From contig CALIHP010000048.1 in NCBI GenBank assembly GCA_938020565.1, positions 15,755-79,754 on the forward strand: DNA of 64,000 bases. The letters are read 5' to 3'. The position numbers were made by a program, and so were the translations under genes. Below the pieces are notes generated by a model. That model was not told the origin of the DNA and ran no database searches. It worked only from the letters and a program-made list of their open reading frames with translations. Shown here piece after piece: positions 60,861 to 64,000 of this stretch (the stretch's first letter is position 1; each line of letters starts with the position of its first letter). This DNA is from an uncultured Anaerolineaceae bacterium (lineage in GTDB: Bacteria; Chloroflexota; Anaerolineae; Anaerolineales; Anaerolineaceae).

Positions 60861-62174
60861 TTATTGAGACGCGCCCGAAAGGGTCACGCCCTTCCAGTAA
60901 TTCTGGATTTCCTCCGCGAATCCCGCGAGATCCGTCTGGTCGGCGAGATACTTCTGGAAAGCGGCGCCAACGATCGAATAGTGATCATCGGGCAGGTAGT
61001 TATAATTCGGGACCAGCCTATCGGAATCCGCGAAGCTCTTAACCGACTTTCCCAAAGGATCGGAAACCGGAAGCGTAATATTCGAATATGCGGGGACCAG
61101 GGCGCAGTCATTGACGATAAAATCCTGACCCGCCTCGTCGTAAACGAGCCAGTTCAGGAAATCCTTCGCGGCAGCGCGCTGTTCATCGGAGATCGCCTCG
61201 GAAGCATCGATATAGAAATATTTCGAGCCTCCGCCGACGAGCTTCGTATTGTAGTCGTCGTCGGTATTCTGCGGAACGGGCATGACCCCCATATTCTCCG
61301 AATAGTTATAAGCGTTAATCACGGACCAGTCCCAGTTTCCGCCGAACATGAACGCGATCTCGCCCTCGGCCAGCTTCTGTTCCGTGACCTCCCGCTCGGC
61401 CGAAATCGCCGAACCCTTCGCGTAATTATTCTCTTTCAGGACATCGAACGTGTCCATCAGGGACAGGAAACGGGGATCGCTGATCAGCTCGACCGAACCG
61501 TCATGAAGACCCTGGATAAACGCTGCCGGGTCGGGCTGTTCCTCGTAAACCTCAGTAAGATAATGGCCCGCCAAAGACCAGTCTTCCTTCATAACGCCGG
61601 TCGGCGATTCCATTCCGCCGGCTTTCAACGCCTCGATCAGCTCCGAAAAACCGTCGAGCGTTGAGACCGAAGTCAGATCGAAATCTTCGCCTGTAATGTT
61701 CTTAATCGCGTCCGCGTTGTAGATAACGCCGCGAGCCTCGATGCAGAACGGGAAACCGTAAACCTTACCGTCGATCGTAATTTCCTGCGTCGTATCCTTC
61801 GGCCAGTCCTGATCGGATAAATCGATCGCATGATCCGCCGCCAACGCGTAAATGTCTTTTGCGTCCACCATGGCGACCGTATACGGGTCGTTTGAAGCGT
61901 ACTTTGTCGCCAGATGCTGGGCAACGGTATCGCTCGAATAATAAACTTCGATATCGACGCCTTTTTCCTCGGAATATTTTTTCGCCATTTCCTCCATCTG
62001 GCTCTGAATTTCCATCTTCGAATTAAAGACGGTAATCGATACCTTACCCGAGCTGGAAGCGGGTTCGGAACCGCCGGAGGATTCCGTCGTCGAATCCTTG
62101 CTTCCGCAGCCGGATAAAGAAAGCAGAACCATTGCCAATACTAAAAACAATCCAAACAGCTTTTTCTTATTCAT
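60861..62174 (-). CDS. Sugar ABC importer binding lipoprotein (family 1)
   Basis: A 437-residue extracellular solute-binding protein. A lipoprotein signal ends LLSLSGCGS (lipidated Cys23), followed by a Ser/Gly linker. Typical family 1 stretches are SITVFNSKMEIQSQMEEM-like VSITVFNSKMEI, AFMFGGNWDWSVINAY, VGGGSKYFYIDAS and AKDFLNWLVYDEAGQ. The ATG at 62174 has GAGAGGATTCCT upstream. The sugar is unknown. First gene of the operon binding protein-permease-permease. Confidence 0.93.
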   Translation of the reverse strand: MNKKKLFGLFLVLAMVLLSLSGCGSKDSTTESSGGSEPASSSGKVSITVFNSKMEIQSQMEEMAKKYSEEKGVDIEVYYSSDTVAQHLATKYASNDPYTVAMVDAKDIYALAADHAIDLSDQDWPKDTTQEITIDGKVYGFPFCIEARGVIYNADAIKNITGEDFDLTSVSTLDGFSELIEALKAGGMESPTGVMKEDWSLAGHYLTEVYEEQPDPAAFIQGLHDGSVELISDPRFLSLMDTFDVLKENNYAKGSAISAEREVTEQKLAEGEIAFMFGGNWDWSVINAYNYSENMGVMPVPQNTDDDYNTKLVGGGSKYFYIDASEAISDEQRAAAKDFLNWLVYDEAGQDFIVNDCALVPAYSNITLPVSDPLGKSVKSFADSDRLVPNYNYLPDDHYSIVGAAFQKYLADQTDLAGFAEEIQNYWKGVTLSGASQ

Positions 62175-62244
62175 AGGAATCCTCTCTATAGTTGATCGAT
62201 ACGTTCCTGGACGACAACACTCAGGCATCTGCCTTTACAAGTTA

Positions 62245-62272
62245 ATATTACCAGCATCCAAAACCTTGTCAA
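62245..62272 (-). promoter_or_regulatory. Promoter of the sugar importer operon
   Basis: On the minus strand TTGACA (62272-62267), a 16-base spacer and TAATAT (62250-62245). Start near 62238, giving a leader of about 65 bases. Confidence 0.65.
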
Positions 62273-62441
62273 GAATAAATTTCAGTCATACTTTATCCCT
62301 GCAGTATCGGCCAGAAAGAATGCACTATAATCCCTGTCAGTTGAATCACAGCAGGAAAGACCTTGGACTCCCTGAAACAGGCGAACGCGACATTTAAATC
62401 CTGACGGGGAATCTGGAAGTACGGATCAGAAAGGAACCCCG

Positions 62442-62840
62442 ATGAAACACATCCTGAAAATCGTTCGTGTATACGAGCTCAAAGCGGATCCGCAGGGCTA
62501 TCGTGTCCTGGTGGATCGACTGTGGCCGCGGGGCCTCCGCAAGGAGACCCTGAGACTGGACCGTTGGGCGAAAGAGGCTGCGCCCACGCCGGATTTGCGG
62601 AAATGGTTTGGCCATGCAGAGGAACGCTTTGAAGCGTTTAAGTCCCTCTACCGGGCAGAGCTGGACGGCAGCCCGGACGCCAACGCCTTTGCGCGGGACA
62701 TGGCCGAAATACTAAAAAAACAGGACGTCCTGTTGCTCTATGCCGCCAAAAGCCCGACCTGCAACCATGCCGCGGTCCTGCGGGATTGGCTGACAGATCA
62801 GATACAAGCCTGCTGTCCGAAAGGTGATACAAATCCGTAA
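62442..62840 (+). CDS. DUF488 family protein
   Basis: A 132-residue DUF488 protein (YeaO-like). Family signature: IVRVYELKADPQGYRVLVDRLWPRGL at the N-terminus, WAKEAAPTPDLRKWFGH in the middle and VLLLYAAKSPTCNHAAVLRDWL at the end. The biochemical role is not established. AAAGGAACCCCG precedes the ATG. A weak hairpin GCCGC/GCGGC at 62900-62914 may end it. It converges with the rRNA operon. Confidence 0.9.
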   Translation: MKHILKIVRVYELKADPQGYRVLVDRLWPRGLRKETLRLDRWAKEAAPTPDLRKWFGHAEERFEAFKSLYRAELDGSPDANAFARDMAEILKKQDVLLLYAAKSPTCNHAAVLRDWLTDQIQACCPKGDTNP

Positions 62841-62992
62841 ATATACGAAACACCCAGTCTAAAAATAAGGCTGCGTGGATCGGTTCCTGTAAGCTCCAGG
62901 CCGCAAAAAGCGGCGCCATCCAAATTTTACAGACGGCAGATCTCTAACGCTGGCGGCCCTGCGTCGCGCCGCTCCCGGGACGCCGTTAAAAC

Positions 62993-63006
62993 AAAAAAAA
63001 GAAGAC
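62993..63006 (-). terminator. T-tract ending the rRNA transcript
   Basis: Immediately after the 5S gene the minus strand reads CTTCTTTTTTTTG. AAGAAGATGTTGG just before the 5S pairs with CCAACGTCTTCTT at its end, so an extended 5S terminal helix followed by this T-tract could act as the terminator. Confidence 0.5.
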
Positions 63007-63122
63007 GTTGGCAATTTCCTACTCTCCCAGGAGGTCGCCCTCCAAGTACCATCGGCGTTGACGCGCTTGACTTCCGGGTTCGGAATGTTTCCGGGTATTC
63101 CCACGTCGCTTTCGTCACCAAC
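63007..63122 (-). rRNA. rrf: 5S ribosomal RNA
   Basis: About 116 bases on the minus strand, from GTTGGTGACGAAAGCG to GAGAGTAGGAAATTGCCAAC, with the conserved CCGAACCCGGAAGTCAAGC core and GATGGTACTTGG segment. Ends are approximate. It follows 23S by about 65 bases, with no tRNA in the spacer. Confidence 0.92.
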
Positions 63123-63187
63123 ATCTTCTTCTATCTCATACAGTATGTATCTCGGTGGCTCCGAAAAGCCCCCTGTTCCTTCCATCA

Positions 63188-64000
<813 letters not shown>

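Noticed and set aside
63123..63187. tRNA in the 23S-5S spacer
   Set aside because: The spacer is only about 65 bases and has no T-loop or CCA pattern; no tRNA was recognised elsewhere in the window.

Overview
The window reads as a chromosomal segment of an anaerobic, probably monoderm bacterium, most likely from the Chloroflexi class Anaerolineae (inference). Support: giant secreted Cna-B repeat proteins combined with C-terminal sortase domains, rubredoxin plus rubrerythrin for oxidative defence, an oxygen-sensitive type Fe-S L-serine dehydratase, PepV-type dipeptidase, alanine racemase and ABC importers, and no LPS or outer-membrane genes. I could not run a taxonomic search. The clearest large-scale signals are a surface-protein system, a split phage-like gene set and an rRNA locus.

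Layout. 1-2.5 kb: end of a zinc-ribbon protein, enolase and an unknown helical protein. 2.5-6 kb: a secreted sortase with an InlB-like repeat, and an isolated phage portal gene. 6-13 kb: a leftward run of an AAC(3)-family acetyltransferase, a secreted beta-sandwich-like protein, PriA and a membrane GT-C-like protein, divergent from a DUF177/YceD gene. 13.4-30.1 kb: two leftward giant genes (1846 and 3617 codons) made of Cna-B repeats; the larger ends in LPRTG directly followed by a sortase domain. 30.8-35.7 kb: a rightward phage head-type cluster (protease/capsid fusion, small membrane protein, three structural-type genes). 35.7-37.9 kb: DUF218 protein, rubredoxin, rubrerythrin. 37.9-41.5 kb: tandem DUF3298 secreted proteins and PepV. 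41.6-46.2 kb: glycosyltransferase-alr-recJ operon and a small unknown. 46.3-51.2 kb: BMP-type (nucleoside class) ABC importer. 51.3-58 kb: MFS exporter, methyltransferase, serine dehydratase, XTP pyrophosphatase, HAD phosphatase, flavodoxin. 58-62.2 kb: a secreted protein with a hexanucleotide repeat in its leader and a sugar ABC importer without its own ATPase. 62.4-64 kb: DUF488, then 5S and 23S rRNA on the minus strand, the 23S cut by the window end.

The most notable biology is the surface system. Both sortases carry an LPxTG-like motif just before the catalytic domain in the same chain. In the 3617-aa protein 12 of 18 Cna-B units keep a Lys-Glu-Asn isopeptide triad, whereas in its 1846-aa neighbour none of 17 does, and several units have gained cysteine pairs. 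Other signals are a TA-N3-T-N6-ATG leaderless start pattern at several genes, including a repeat-encoded upstream ORF, and a portal gene whose position and strand suggest that a roughly 26-kb inversion split a phage-like locus.
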